A DNA stretch of 64,000 bases from Pelobacter sp. UBA6093 (GTDB lineage Bacteria > Desulfobacterota > Desulfuromonadia > Desulfuromonadales > Syntrophotaleaceae), in assembly GCA_002435955.1 (NCBI GenBank), contig DIWZ01000014.1:2990-66989 (forward strand), written 5' to 3'. Below, one piece after another: positions 28,002 to 38,969 of this stretch (position 1 is its first letter; every line of letters begins with the position of its first letter). The translations under genes and the position numbers were made by a program. Under the pieces are notes generated by a model. That model made no database searches and was not told the DNA's origin. It worked only from the letters and a program-made list of their open reading frames with translations.

Positions 28002-29753
28002 TTACTGGTTTTCGCTGGTTTTGGCCCAGGAATCGCGCAGCGTGACGGTTCGGTTGAAGACCGATTTCGTCGGGCTGCAATCGTAGCGATCGGCGCAGAA
28101 AAAGCCAAGTCTCTCAAACTGGTAGCGGTTCTCGGGCGCGGCCTCGGCCAGCGACGGTTCCAGCAGGCAGTCCTGCAGCACCTGCAGGGAAGCGGGATTG
28201 AGGTGCGTCTTGAAGTCGACTTCCTTATCGCCGTCCGGGTTGGGCGCGTTAAACAGCCGGTCGTACAGGCGTACCTCGGCCTTGACCGCATGGGCTTCGG
28301 AAACCCAGTGCAGGGTGCCTTTGACCTTGCGCCCGTCGGGTGCGGAGCCGCCGCGCGAAGCCGGATCGTAGCTGCAGCGCAGCTCGATGATTTCGCCGCT
28401 GGCGGGATCCTTGATGACCTCATCGCAGCGCACCAGGTACGCGTATTTGAGGCGCACCTCGCGGCCGGGGGCAAGGCGGAAGAATTTTTTGGGTGGATCT
28501 TCCATGAAATCTTCCCGTTCGATGTAGACCACCTTGGAAAAGGGTACCTTGCGGCTGCCCATGGCCGGCTCGTTGGGATGGTTGGGGGCTTCGAATTCTT
28601 CGCTCTGGCCTTCCGGGTAATTTTCGATCACCACGCGCAGGGGGTCGAGCACCGCCATGGCCCTTGGCGTGGTGCGGTCAAGATCCTCCCGCACGCAGAA
28701 TTCAAGGAAGCCCATGTCCACGCAGCTGTCTTTTTTGGATACCCCGATGCGCTCGCAGAAGTTGCGGATGGCCGCCGGGGTGAACCCTCGCCGCCGCAAC
28801 CCGGCCAGGGTCGGCATGCGTGGATCTTCCCAGCCTTGCACGTACTTGCCCGTTACCAGTTCCAGCAGCTTGCGTTTGCTCATGACCGTATAATTGATGT
28901 TGAGACGGGCAAATTCGATCTGCTGCGGGTGGTGAATGCCAAGTTGATCGATAAACCAGTCGTACAGCGGCCGGTGCGCTTCGAATTCGAGGGTGCAGAT
29001 GGAGTGGGTAATCCCCTCCAGTGAGTCGGACTGACCGTGGGTATAGTCGTACATGGGATAAATGCACCAGGTATTTCCCGAACGGTGATGCTCGGCGTGC
29101 AGGATGCGGTACATGACCGGATCACGCAGGTTCAGGTTGGGCGCGGCCATGTCGATTTTGGCCCGCAGAACCTTGGCGCCATCGGGAAATTCGCCGTTTT
29201 TCATCCCCTCGAACAGGGCCAGGTTTTCTTCCACGGAGCGGTTCCGGCAAGGGCTGTTTTTGCCGGGTTCGGTCAGGGTGCCGCGATGGGCGCGGATTTC
29301 TTCCGCCGACAGGTCGTCGACATAGGCTTTACCAGCCCGGATGAGTTGCACTGCCCACCGGTACAGCTGTTCAAAGTAATCCGAAGCGTAATATTCATGC
29401 TCCCCCCAATCAAAGCCCAGCCACTGTACGGTTTCCTTGATCGATTCGATGTACTCGACTTCTTCCTTGACCGGGTTGGTATCGTCGAACCGCAGGTGAC
29501 AGCGGCTGCCGCCGGGTGCGTTGGCATAATCGCGCGCCAGACCGAAGTTGAGGCAGATGCTCTTGGCATGGCCGATGTGCAGATAGCCGTTCGGTTCGGG
29601 AGGAAAACGGGTGATAACGCTCCCGTTGTTTTTATTCTGACGCAGATCGGCATCGATGATGGCGCGGATGAAATTCGTCGGCGCGGCCGATTCAGGCGAG
29701 GCGTTGTCGGTTTTGGAAGGATGTGCGGATTCCTTCGAACTGTTGTTCGACAT
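28002..29753 (-). CDS. glnS: glutaminyl-tRNA synthetase
   Basis: 583 residues from MSNNSSKES; the open frame runs on upstream but that part is unrelated. GAGG precedes this start. The N-terminal 25 residues are a low-complexity Ser/Lys-rich lead. Class I motifs FPPEPNGYLHIGHAKS and VMSKRKL identify a GlnRS/GluRS-type enzyme, and QWLGFDWG, YDYTHGQSDSLEGITHSICTLEFE and the C-terminal anticodon barrels (GTLHWV, NRTVTLRDSW) assign it to GlnRS. A bacterium with GlnRS can charge tRNA-Gln directly. Confidence 0.95.
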   Translation of the reverse strand: MSNNSSKESAHPSKTDNASPESAAPTNFIRAIIDADLRQNKNNGSVITRFPPEPNGYLHIGHAKSICLNFGLARDYANAPGGSRCHLRFDDTNPVKEEVEYIESIKETVQWLGFDWGEHEYYASDYFEQLYRWAVQLIRAGKAYVDDLSAEEIRAHRGTLTEPGKNSPCRNRSVEENLALFEGMKNGEFPDGAKVLRAKIDMAAPNLNLRDPVMYRILHAEHHRSGNTWCIYPMYDYTHGQSDSLEGITHSICTLEFEAHRPLYDWFIDQLGIHHPQQIEFARLNINYTVMSKRKLLELVTGKYVQGWEDPRMPTLAGLRRRGFTPAAIRNFCERIGVSKKDSCVDMGFLEFCVREDLDRTTPRAMAVLDPLRVVIENYPEGQSEEFEAPNHPNEPAMGSRKVPFSKVVYIEREDFMEDPPKKFFRLAPGREVRLKYAYLVRCDEVIKDPASGEIIELRCSYDPASRGGSAPDGRKVKGTLHWVSEAHAVKAEVRLYDRLFNAPNPDGDKEVDFKTHLNPASLQVLQDCLLEPSLAEAAPENRYQFERLGFFCADRYDCSPTKSVFNRTVTLRDSWAKTSENQ

Positions 29754-29874
29754 GGGAAAAACCTCGTAACGGTGTGTAGGGGGAGTAACGTCGGTTTTAA
29801 AAAACGACCATTCGGAGAAAGGTCGCAAATTTGTACGCAAAAAGCAACAGGGAATTGACCTGCCTGATCTCTGT

Positions 29875-30375
29875 CTAGAGCTGCAGTTCTTCGCTGGCGG
29901 TAGCTTTGCGCAGCAACACCACCGCATGGGCGGAGATCCCTTCGCAGCGGCCTTCAAATCCCAATTGTTCGGTGGTGGTGGCCTTGACGTTGACCAGCGC
30001 AACCTCGGTGGCGCAGGCGGCGGCGATATTTTCTCGCATTTGGCCGATAAAAGGCGCGAGTTTGGGGCGCTGGGCAATGATAGTAGCGTCGAGATTGCCG
30101 ATCACATAGCCTTGGGCCTGAGCCAGAGCCATGACTTCGTGCAGCAGCTTGAGACTGGAGATGCCTTTGTAGGCCGGATCGGTATCGGGAAAGTGTTTGC
30201 CGATATCCCCTTCACCAAGCGAGCCGAGGATGGCATCGCATATGGCGTGCAGCAGCACATCCGCATCTGAATGTCCCAACAGGCCGAGGTGGTGGGGGAT
30301 GTCCACACCGCCAAGGATGAGTTTGCGCTCCGTCACCAACTGGTGAACATCGTAACCATGTCCAATCCGCATCAT
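29875..30375 (-). CDS. ispF: 2-C-methyl-D-erythritol 2,4-cyclodiphosphate synthase
   Basis: 166 residues. The first of two adjacent ATGs (30375) overlaps the ispD stop as ATGA, so translational coupling favours it. Metal ligands are in GHGYDVHQL (D and H), and the family motifs LLGHSDADVLLHAICDAILG, DIGKHFPDTD, NLDATIIAQRPKLAP and KATTTEQLGFEGRCEGISAHAV are complete. IspF cyclises CDP-ME-2-phosphate in the MEP isoprenoid pathway. Confidence 0.97.
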   Translation of the reverse strand: MMRIGHGYDVHQLVTERKLILGGVDIPHHLGLLGHSDADVLLHAICDAILGSLGEGDIGKHFPDTDPAYKGISSLKLLHEVMALAQAQGYVIGNLDATIIAQRPKLAPFIGQMRENIAAACATEVALVNVKATTTEQLGFEGRCEGISAHAVVLLRKATASEELQL

Positions 30376-31073
30376 GCCGGGTTATCTCCTGGTGAGTTCA
30401 GAAAAGCCCGAGCCAGAACCAGATCCTCGGGCGTGGTTATCTTGATATTGCGATAGCTTCCCTCAAGCATGGCGACGGGCCCGCCGAGCCACTCGATCAG
30501 GGAAGCATCGTCGGTGCCCCGGTAGTTTTGCCGCTGCGCCTTTGCATGCGCCTCGCAAATCAGACCGTAACGGAAACCTTGGGGAGTTTGGGCCTGCCAC
30601 AGGCCACTGCGATCGGGCGTTGCATCGATCAAGCCGTTGCTGACCTGCTTGATGGTATCCTTCACCGGTACGCCGACAATAGCGGCCCCGAGGCGCTGCG
30701 TGCTGGCTATAACAGGGTCTATTAGGTCGGCGGACAACAGGGGCCGGGCACCATCGTGAATCAGCACGATATCCTCATCGTTGGCCTGGCACGCCTGCAG
30801 TCCGTTGCGAACAGAATCCTGGCGCTCGGCGCCGCCGGCTACCAGCGGCCGCACTTTGCTGAAACCGAACGGGTCGATGACCTGCTGTTGGCACAGGGGC
30901 ATCTCAGCTTCGGGGCAGATGACATAGATATGGTCGATACTTGGGTGATGGTCGAACAGTGCAATGGTGTGGCTAAGAACCGGCCGATCGCCAAGGGGCA
31001 GGTATTGTTTGTTGACCGATGCGCCCATGCGTCGGCCCATGCCTGCTGCCGGGATCAGAACATAAATACTCAT
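30372..31073 (-). CDS. ispD: 2-C-methyl-D-erythritol 4-phosphate cytidylyltransferase
   Basis: 233 residues from MSIYVLIPAAGMGRRMG, where the CTP-binding GxGxR-type loop begins. Other motifs: NKQYLPLGDRPVL, GGAERQDSVRNGL, VLIHDGARPL, KDTIKQV, TPQGFRYGLI, TDDASLIE and NIKITTPEDL. IspD activates MEP with CTP, the step two before IspF. The gene is downstream of carD with about 150 bases between, and overlaps ispF by 4 bases. No clear Shine-Dalgarno sequence precedes this ATG. Confidence 0.96.
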   Translation of the reverse strand: MSIYVLIPAAGMGRRMGASVNKQYLPLGDRPVLSHTIALFDHHPSIDHIYVICPEAEMPLCQQQVIDPFGFSKVRPLVAGGAERQDSVRNGLQACQANDEDIVLIHDGARPLLSADLIDPVIASTQRLGAAIVGVPVKDTIKQVSNGLIDATPDRSGLWQAQTPQGFRYGLICEAHAKAQRQNYRGTDDASLIEWLGGPVAMLEGSYRNIKITTPEDLVLARAFLNSPGDNPA

Positions 31074-31220
31074 GATAGGGATCCGGCAGCATCTCGGGGC
31101 GCCTGCCGATACGCCAACAGGCCAGCGTGGGAGCCGGTAAGACGATCGATGGAAAGGCTTGTAAAGCATGTGACGACTACATGGTGCGCAAAGGCGGTCG
31201 TGGTGTTAAGCGTTGGGAGG

Positions 31221-31706
31221 TTAGTGGGTAAAAAAACTCTCGATGCGGTCAGCGACCTGCTGTTCATCCTTACCATCCGCCAGGGCGATTTCCTTGAAAA
31301 CCAGTTTGCGGGCAAGCTCCAGAACCTTTTTCTCCCCATAGGAGAGTTCCTTTTCCTCCCGGATGAGATACAGTTCCCGCAAGACTTCCGCTACCTCGAA
31401 TACGTCACCGGAACGGATTTTATCGTTATAATCGCGTTGGCGACGGCTCCAGGAGGCCAAGGTGCTCTGACTTTCCGGCTTGTCCTGCAGAATATCGTAA
31501 ACCGTTCGGACGTGTGACTTGTCGATGAGGGATCGCATGCCCACGCTTCCGACATTGTTTATCGGAATCATAATGGTCATGTCGCTGTCGACAATGCGAA
31601 GGACATAGAAATCCAATGTTTGGCCAACGAATTCTTTCGATTCGATGGCCTCGATAACTCCGACACCTTGGGCTGGGTAAACAGCCATGTCTCCAATTTT
31701 GAACAA
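31221..31706 (-). CDS. carD: CarD-family transcription factor
   Basis: 161 residues. The start is a TTG (31706) with AAGGAG seven bases upstream; it begins MFKIGDMAVYPAQGVGVIEAIE, the CarD/CdnL RNA polymerase-interacting Tudor-like domain (residues 1-60), followed by a helical domain (about 65-160) with WSRRQRDYNDKIRSGD. Such proteins bind the beta subunit and stabilise open promoter complexes, often at rRNA and housekeeping promoters. It heads the carD-ispD-ispF-glnS-cysS stretch. Confidence 0.93.
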   Translation of the reverse strand: MFKIGDMAVYPAQGVGVIEAIESKEFVGQTLDFYVLRIVDSDMTIMIPINNVGSVGMRSLIDKSHVRTVYDILQDKPESQSTLASWSRRQRDYNDKIRSGDVFEVAEVLRELYLIREEKELSYGEKKVLELARKLVFKEIALADGKDEQQVADRIESFFTH

Positions 31707-31731
31707 CGTATGGCTCCTTTTTATCGCAAAA

Positions 31732-31766
31732 GATAGATTAACATAATAGTTTGGCAGCCGTCAAGG
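31732..31766 (-). promoter_or_regulatory. putative sigma-70 promoter for carD
   Basis: On the minus strand TTGACG is followed 17 bases later by TTAATC, just upstream of the carD ribosome binding site. The -35 is good and the -10 only fair. Confidence 0.45.
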
Positions 31767-31842
31767 ATCAGGGTGTCCGGATGTGCCGAGGGCGGTTGTA
31801 GAGGGGGAAGGTGGGCATGATGTGGCCCGGGAGGGAGCGTTT

Positions 31843-31865
31843 GCCGGACATTTCGCATGTCCGGC
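31843..31865. other. perfect 9-bp hairpin in the carD upstream region
   Basis: GCCGGACAT and ATGTCCGGC around a five-base loop. There is no T run on either side, so it is not a standard terminator; it lies between the end of the TPR/binding-protein gene and the carD promoter. Confidence 0.6.
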
Positions 31866-31991
31866 TTATGTATTATGGGATCCTTGGAAAACCGCAAGTC
31901 TCTGGAAGCGCAAGGCGCAAGGTGCATACGCAGCCGATGATGCCTGCCAACGGTGGTGGCAAAACAGGCTCTATTTAAAACGCCGGCAGGG

Positions 31992-33845
31992 TCAGTTCAG
32001 TTGAACAAGAGCCCCGTTTTTAACCTGCAGCAGGTACAGGACTTTTTCAGCTTCCCCTGCGGGAGTGAAACGGGTTGCGCCGGTGACCCCCGGATAGTTG
32101 TGCAACTGGTCCAAGGCGCTACGGAGGCCTTCACGGCTGACTGAAGCAGGAGCCTTCAGCTGTGAAAGAACAATGCCGGCCACATCGTATCCTTGAGCTT
32201 CCAGGAGGGACGGCTCAATACCATAACGATTCAGGTAAAGATTGGCAAACTCCTGCACCAAGGGGTAAGAGCTGTTACGAAAGAAGCCGCTGACAAATAC
32301 GGCATTTTCGATATACGAGCCGGCCATCTCCAGTAAATCCGCTGTATCCCAACTGGCACTGCCGAGGAGGGTCAGGCCTGACAAACCGTAAAATGGCAGC
32401 TGTGGCGCAATCAAAGCCAGCCGGTCGGGGGTGTCGGGAATAAACAGCGCTTCGAATGGCGGGTGAGGGTTTGACTGAGTGCCGTTGGCGCCGCGCTTTT
32501 CAGGCATTTGCGCATTTGGACCTTTGCCATGCAGCAGTTTGATCTGCCTGCGGAAATCGGTGGTTTTCTGGTCGTAGGATTGAATGGCGACGATCTTTCC
32601 ACCTTTGGCACGGACAACAGCCGAAAAGGTCCTGCTGATTTCCCGGCCGAGGCGAGTATCGGGGGCAAGGATACCAAAAGAGGTCATTTTCTGCTGGTTC
32701 ATGGCGAAGTCAACCAGTGTGCGCACCTGCAGTTCACTGGTCAGCGAATTGCGAAAAATCCAGGGGCCGATCTGGGGGAGCCCGGTATGCTGGGAGAGCG
32801 CCAGCATGGGCAGTTGCTCCTGCTGCGCCCGTTGAGCAGCCGTGTCTGCGGCGTTCCCTGTCAAGGGGCCGAGTATGCCCAGTACTTGCGGTGAGGAGGC
32901 CAATTCGCCGACCATTTGACCGGCCAGGGCCGGTTTGCCGGCACTGTCCCGTACCAGGAAGGTAACCTTGGGGTGTTGTCGATTGTGCAGTTCGAGAGCC
33001 AGTTCCATACCTTTGAGAACTTGCTTTCCATAGTTGGCAAAACGTCCGGAAAGGGGTAGCAGTATCCCCAGTGCCCGCGATGCTCCACCGTCGGATAGTT
33101 GCTGCAACAACATTTTGGCATCATCGCGAAAAGGAAATTCTACCGAGGTTTTCGTCAGGGTGTTGAGTATCTGTCGGGCCTGGTCGATGCGGCCCGCGTC
33201 CCTGTGGCGCCAGGCTTGTTGCAGCAGGACATCCTGTCCAAGGGCAGTGCCCTGGTACAAAAACGCAGCTTCAGCCAGTTCCGCATCGCTGCAACGATTT
33301 TTTAGCAGATCGTGGGCTTTTCGCAGCAAGAGGGAGGTGCTGGCCGGATCGCTGCTATGGAGCACGCTCTGTTGAATAAAATAGAGCGCTTCGGCATGAT
33401 GTTCGAGTTGCAAAGCTCCTTCAGCCAGAGCATTCAGGCGCTGTTGTTGCTGGCTGCTGTTAAGGTCGCTTTCGGGCAAAGTACGCAGACGTTCCATCCC
33501 GGCAGCAGTCTTCCTGGTTCCCATCAGTCCAAGGCCTTCGAGAAGCAGGGCCTCAGTGTTGCGTTTTTCGGCCGGGATCGCACCTAGCTGCGCGAGCATG
33601 TCGGCAAGTCTGCCTTGTTTATGATAGATGCGTGCCAGCGCCAGATGCGCTTGCCATGCATCGGGATCATCGGGGTTTTGGGCGATAGCGGTTTTAAGCA
33701 GGGGGATAGCCCGCTCGGCAGAACCGGACTGGTACAGCTCCAGGGCCTGCTTCAAGGGAGCAGTTGCCGGTGCCGCCATGGCGCGATGCCCCGCCAGCAG
33801 AACGATGATGACAAAAAGAAAAGCTGCAGCAATGGCGCGATTCAA
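31992..33845 (-). CDS. TPR and periplasmic-binding-domain protein, LpoA/LppC-like
   Basis: 617 residues with a signal peptide (MNRAIAAAFLFVIIVLLAG, cleavage near AMA-A). Residues about 30-235 are helical TPR-like repeats (ALELYQSGSAERAIPLLKTAI, AHLALARIYHKQGRLADML); about 255-610 is a type I periplasmic-binding fold (LGILLPLSGRFANYGKQVLKGMELAL, GILGPLTGNAADTAAQRAQ, PLVQEFANLYLNRYG). This layout matches LpoA/LppC, the activator of penicillin-binding proteins, or amino-acid-binding-like proteins fused to TPRs. No lipobox Cys is seen, unlike E. coli LpoA. It follows dnaJ on the same strand. Confidence 0.75.
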   Translation of the reverse strand: MNRAIAAAFLFVIIVLLAGHRAMAAPATAPLKQALELYQSGSAERAIPLLKTAIAQNPDDPDAWQAHLALARIYHKQGRLADMLAQLGAIPAEKRNTEALLLEGLGLMGTRKTAAGMERLRTLPESDLNSSQQQQRLNALAEGALQLEHHAEALYFIQQSVLHSSDPASTSLLLRKAHDLLKNRCSDAELAEAAFLYQGTALGQDVLLQQAWRHRDAGRIDQARQILNTLTKTSVEFPFRDDAKMLLQQLSDGGASRALGILLPLSGRFANYGKQVLKGMELALELHNRQHPKVTFLVRDSAGKPALAGQMVGELASSPQVLGILGPLTGNAADTAAQRAQQEQLPMLALSQHTGLPQIGPWIFRNSLTSELQVRTLVDFAMNQQKMTSFGILAPDTRLGREISRTFSAVVRAKGGKIVAIQSYDQKTTDFRRQIKLLHGKGPNAQMPEKRGANGTQSNPHPPFEALFIPDTPDRLALIAPQLPFYGLSGLTLLGSASWDTADLLEMAGSYIENAVFVSGFFRNSSYPLVQEFANLYLNRYGIEPSLLEAQGYDVAGIVLSQLKAPASVSREGLRSALDQLHNYPGVTGATRFTPAGEAEKVLYLLQVKNGALVQLN

Positions 33846-33987
33846 GTGGGTGCCTCCCCCTGGAGTAGCATGCGGTTGGTCGTATCCCGCTAATCTTTTG
33901 GCCTATTGGATGCCTCAAGGCCGAAAGCGGAAGACAGGATGAGCCGCAAAGCGTCTGTGATGTGTCCTGCCGATTCGAAACAGCGGA

Positions 33988-35103
33988 TCAGCCGAACAGT
34001 TCCTTTACCTTGTCAAAAAATGACTTGCCCATGGGGTGGATTTCTTCACCGCCTTCCAGGGCGAATTCTTCCAACAGTTCTTTTTGACGGTCCGTCAGGC
34101 TGGTTGGAACTTCCGCTCTCAATACGATCAGCTGATCGCCACGCCCATACCCCTGCAAGGAAGGAAAGCCGCGATCCTGCAGTTTTATGACCTTTCCGGA
34201 CTGGGTGCCGGGGGGAACTTTGATGGTGATTTTTTCCGTCAGGGTCGGCACCTCCAATTCGCAGCCGAGGGCGGCCTGCGTAAAAGAGATGGGAATTTCA
34301 CAGATGATATCCTGCCCGTCCCGCCGGAACAACGGGTGATCCTGAACAGAAATCACGACATACAAATCGCCGGGCGGCCCACCATTCAGACCGGGATCCC
34401 CCTCGCTGGACAGTTTGAGGCGGCTGCCCGTTTCGACGCCGGCAGGGATTTTTAGTGTCAAGGTGCGTTTGCCGCGTATCCGGCCACTGCCGCGGCATTC
34501 TTCGCAAGGCTGGTCGATGATCTGGCCTTCCCCCTGGCATTCAGGGCAGGGCCTGGTCAGGGAGAAGTAGCCCTGCTGAATACGCACCTGGCCTGCCCCC
34601 TTGCAGGTGGGGCAGACGCGTGGGGAGGTGCCTGGTTTGGCGCCAATGCCATCACAGGTATCGCAGGACTGATAGCGTGGAATCTGAATTTTGGTTTCGA
34701 GTCCGAAAGCCGCTTCTTCAAAACTAATGGAGAGATTGTAGCGCAGGTCGTCACCCCGCCGGCCGCGACTGCGCTGGCTGGTGCGGCCACCGAAAATGTC
34801 ACCAAAGATATCGCCGAACAGATCCTCAAAAGGGCTACCGCTAAAGCCACCCGAAGAGTATCCACCACCTCCGCCATTGCCGAGGCCGGCATGGCCATAT
34901 TGGTCATAGATTACGCGTTGCTGGGTATCGGACAAAACCGAGTAGGCTTCGGAGATTTCCTTGAATTTTTCTTCAGCGGCTTTGTCTCCGGCGTTTTTGT
35001 CCGGATGATATTTAATCGCCTGTTTTCGGTAGGCCTTCTTTATCTCCGTCTCGCTGGCATTGCGATGAACCTCCAGGACCTCGTAATAATCGCGCTTACT
35101 CAA
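33988..35103 (-). CDS. dnaJ: chaperone protein DnaJ
   Basis: 371 residues. J domain with HPD (KYHPDKNAGDK, about 33-36), a Gly/Ser/Phe-rich linker (GGGGGYSSGGFSG), four CxxCxGxG zinc repeats (CDTCDGIG, CPTCKGAG, CPECQGEG, CEECRGSG) and the C-terminal substrate-binding beta domains. DnaJ delivers clients to DnaK and stimulates its ATPase. It is the fourth gene of the hrcA-grpE-dnaK-dnaJ operon; a strong hairpin between dnaK and dnaJ may reduce its expression. Confidence 0.97.
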   Translation of the reverse strand: MSKRDYYEVLEVHRNASETEIKKAYRKQAIKYHPDKNAGDKAAEEKFKEISEAYSVLSDTQQRVIYDQYGHAGLGNGGGGGYSSGGFSGSPFEDLFGDIFGDIFGGRTSQRSRGRRGDDLRYNLSISFEEAAFGLETKIQIPRYQSCDTCDGIGAKPGTSPRVCPTCKGAGQVRIQQGYFSLTRPCPECQGEGQIIDQPCEECRGSGRIRGKRTLTLKIPAGVETGSRLKLSSEGDPGLNGGPPGDLYVVISVQDHPLFRRDGQDIICEIPISFTQAALGCELEVPTLTEKITIKVPPGTQSGKVIKLQDRGFPSLQGYGRGDQLIVLRAEVPTSLTDRQKELLEEFALEGGEEIHPMGKSFFDKVKELFG

Positions 35104-35173
35104 CTCTTGAATTCCTTATGTTCCAGCCTTGAAATAGGAGCAGGCACCCGGCCGGAGTGAATCTGAACAGCAA

Positions 35174-35202
35174 CAGGAGCCGGGGTTATTCCCCGGCTCC
35201 TG
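35174..35202 (-). terminator. strong hairpin between dnaK and dnaJ
   Basis: CAGGAGCCGGGG pairs over 12 bases with CCCCGGCTCCTG around a five-base loop. The following minus-strand sequence has only a scattered T tract, so it is more likely a partial terminator or an mRNA-stabilising structure than a full stop. Confidence 0.6.
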
Positions 35203-35226
35203 TGGTGCTGCAGAAAGGTTATGTGA

Positions 35227-37128
<1,902 letters not shown>

Positions 37129-37173
37129 GGGTATATATCCTCCTTTTAATTTGAACCTGGCTTTGTTGTATCA

Positions 37174-37770
37174 TTATTTGTCGGCAGCCGGGGCTTTGGA
37201 GATCAACACCAGAGCCGGACGCAGCAGCCGATCGTTAAGCACATAGCCTTTTTGCATTTCCTGCAGGACGGTATTGGCCGGGTGCTCGGTGCTTTCCAGT
37301 TGGCCCATGGCTTCATGCCAGGTCGGGTCGAACGGTTCGCCCACGGCCATGACAGGACTGACGCCGAATTTTTCCAGCAGCTTCTGGCACTGGGACAGGG
37401 TCATTTCGACCCCTTCCATCAGCCCCTGAATGGTTTCATCATTTTTGCGGGCATGTTCGATGGCGCGCTCGAGATTGTCCACGACCGTAAGGATTTCGCG
37501 CAGCAGATTTTCGTTGGCGAAACGGATCAGATCCTCTTTTTCACGCTGCATGCGCTTGCGGAAATTTTCCAGCTCGGCCCGTTCGCGCAGGTAAAGGTCC
37601 CAGTTTTTCTGGGTTTCGGCCTGGGCGTCGGCCAGTTCCTGCTGCAGGGCGGCAACGGGATCTTGTCCTGCGTCCGCTTCCGCTGCCATACCTTCGGTTG
37701 CCTCGGTCGCAGGTTGTTCTTCTTCCAGGCCGTGTTTCGTGTCGGTTGCCTGCTTTTTCTTTTCTACCAC
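37174..37770 (-). CDS. grpE: nucleotide exchange factor GrpE
   Basis: 198 residues with a GTG start (37770) and AGGAG ten bases upstream. The N-terminus is acidic and low complexity, then a long coiled coil (AQKNWDLYLRERAELENFRKR, the conserved GrpE stretch) and the C-terminal beta domain with FDPTWHEAMGQLES and VLQEMQKGYVLNDRLLRPALV. GrpE releases ADP from DnaK. It begins 13 bases after hrcA and precedes dnaK. Confidence 0.95.
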   Translation of the reverse strand: MVEKKKQATDTKHGLEEEQPATEATEGMAAEADAGQDPVAALQQELADAQAETQKNWDLYLRERAELENFRKRMQREKEDLIRFANENLLREILTVVDNLERAIEHARKNDETIQGLMEGVEMTLSQCQKLLEKFGVSPVMAVGEPFDPTWHEAMGQLESTEHPANTVLQEMQKGYVLNDRLLRPALVLISKAPAADK

Positions 37771-37783
37771 GATAGTCTTTCTC

Positions 37784-38824
37784 CTATTCCTCGTCGATGT
37801 CGAGGATGCTGCCGACCAGGCCGGCGGTGAAGTCCACCAGCGGAATGATCGTTGAATAAGGCATGCGCGTCGGCCCTATGATGCCCAGGGTGCCGGTGGC
37901 GCCCCAGCGGCTCGTGAACGAAGCGGCAACCAGGCTGCATCCTTCAATGTCGCTGTAGTGGTCAGGGCTGCCGATATAAATCTGCACCCCTTCGGTTAAC
38001 TGACTCTTGTGCAGCAACTCCACCAGCAGGTTTTTCTGGTCGAAAGTCCGCATGAGTCGTTTCATCCGGTTCAGATCGTTGAATTCCGGCTGATCCAGAA
38101 TGTTGCAGGCTCCCTCTATAAATACTTGCCCCCCCAGTTCCTCTTCCAGGGCCATGCTTGAAAGCTGCAGGGTGCGCCGCAGCAGACTGTCGTACATGGC
38201 TTTTTCTTCGGCCATCTGGGCGACGATATACTGCTTTATCTCCTGAATGGAAAGTCCGGAAAAGGTCTGACTGAGATAGTTGGTCGCTTCCTGAAGCTCG
38301 GATTCGGTAAGCGGCAGATCCGACTCGATCAGTTTGTGCTCGACAATGCCGGACTGACTGACGAATACCACCAGAATGCGTCGGGCCGACAAACGCACGA
38401 AGTCGATACGCCGGCAGATGGTGGTTGTCAGGTGCGGTACCATGACCACACCCGTATAGCTGGAAGTGGCCGACAGGATGCGACCAGCTTCCCGCAACAG
38501 TTCTTCCATGCGCAGACCGCGATGCTTGTAGTGCTCCCGGATCGATTGCCGCTTGCCAAGGGATAACTGCTTTATCTGCAGCAGGGTATCCAGGTAGAAA
38601 CGGTAGCCCTTTTCAGTCGGGACGCGCCCGGCCGAGGTGTGTGGTGAAGTCAAAAACCCCATTTCCTCCAGATCGGCCATTACGTTGCGCACGGTGGCTG
38701 GAGACAGGGCGATATTGTGCCGACGCGTAAGGGCCCGCGAACCGACCGGTTCCCCGGACAGAATATAGTCCTCGATGATGGCCTCAAGTATCAGGCGACA
38801 GCGCTCGTTCAACTCTTCGTTCAT
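37784..38824 (-). CDS. hrcA: heat-inducible transcription repressor HrcA
   Basis: 346 residues from MNEELNERCRL; an upstream Met at 38857 is in frame, and no strong ribosome binding site decides between them. The N-terminal winged helix contains YILSGEPVGSRALTRRHNIALSPATVRNVMADLEEMGFL, followed by GAF-like and dimerisation regions (HTSAGRVPTEKGYRFYLD, TGTLGIIGPTRMPYSTIIPLVDF). HrcA binds CIRCE and represses the chaperone operon; GroEL normally keeps it active. The CIRCE site lies 50 bases upstream of its start. Confidence 0.96.
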   Translation of the reverse strand: MNEELNERCRLILEAIIEDYILSGEPVGSRALTRRHNIALSPATVRNVMADLEEMGFLTSPHTSAGRVPTEKGYRFYLDTLLQIKQLSLGKRQSIREHYKHRGLRMEELLREAGRILSATSSYTGVVMVPHLTTTICRRIDFVRLSARRILVVFVSQSGIVEHKLIESDLPLTESELQEATNYLSQTFSGLSIQEIKQYIVAQMAEEKAMYDSLLRRTLQLSSMALEEELGGQVFIEGACNILDQPEFNDLNRMKRLMRTFDQKNLLVELLHKSQLTEGVQIYIGSPDHYSDIEGCSLVAASFTSRWGATGTLGIIGPTRMPYSTIIPLVDFTAGLVGSILDIDEE

Positions 38825-38873
38825 CGCGAGACTCAATCGTAAAACAAGCCGGGACATCCGGCTTGAAGGGCGG

Positions 38874-38900
38874 TTAGCACTCTTGCTGATTGAGTGCTAA
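38874..38900 (-). promoter_or_regulatory. CIRCE operator
   Basis: Perfect consensus TTAGCACTC-N9-GAGTGCTAA. It lies just downstream of the -10 box of the hrcA promoter, the usual place for HrcA repression. Confidence 0.97.
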
Positions 38901-38908
38901 CGGAAGAC

Positions 38909-38937
38909 AACATAACAACGGCCCTAACCTTTGTCAA
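38909..38937 (-). promoter_or_regulatory. sigma-70 promoter of the hrcA-grpE-dnaK-dnaJ operon
   Basis: On the minus strand TTGACA, 17-base spacer, TATGTT, immediately upstream of CIRCE. A vegetative-type promoter with CIRCE fits HrcA-only heat-shock control rather than sigma-32. Confidence 0.85.
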
Positions 38938-38969
38938 GAGTAACGGCGGAAGAAAAAGCCCGCGTCAGG

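Noticed and set aside
31866..31990. Possible c-di-GMP (GEMM) riboswitch on the plus strand
   Set aside because: A few short GEMM-like words (GCGCAAGGC, AAAACCGC) are present, but the conserved core order is wrong and no plus-strand gene follows.
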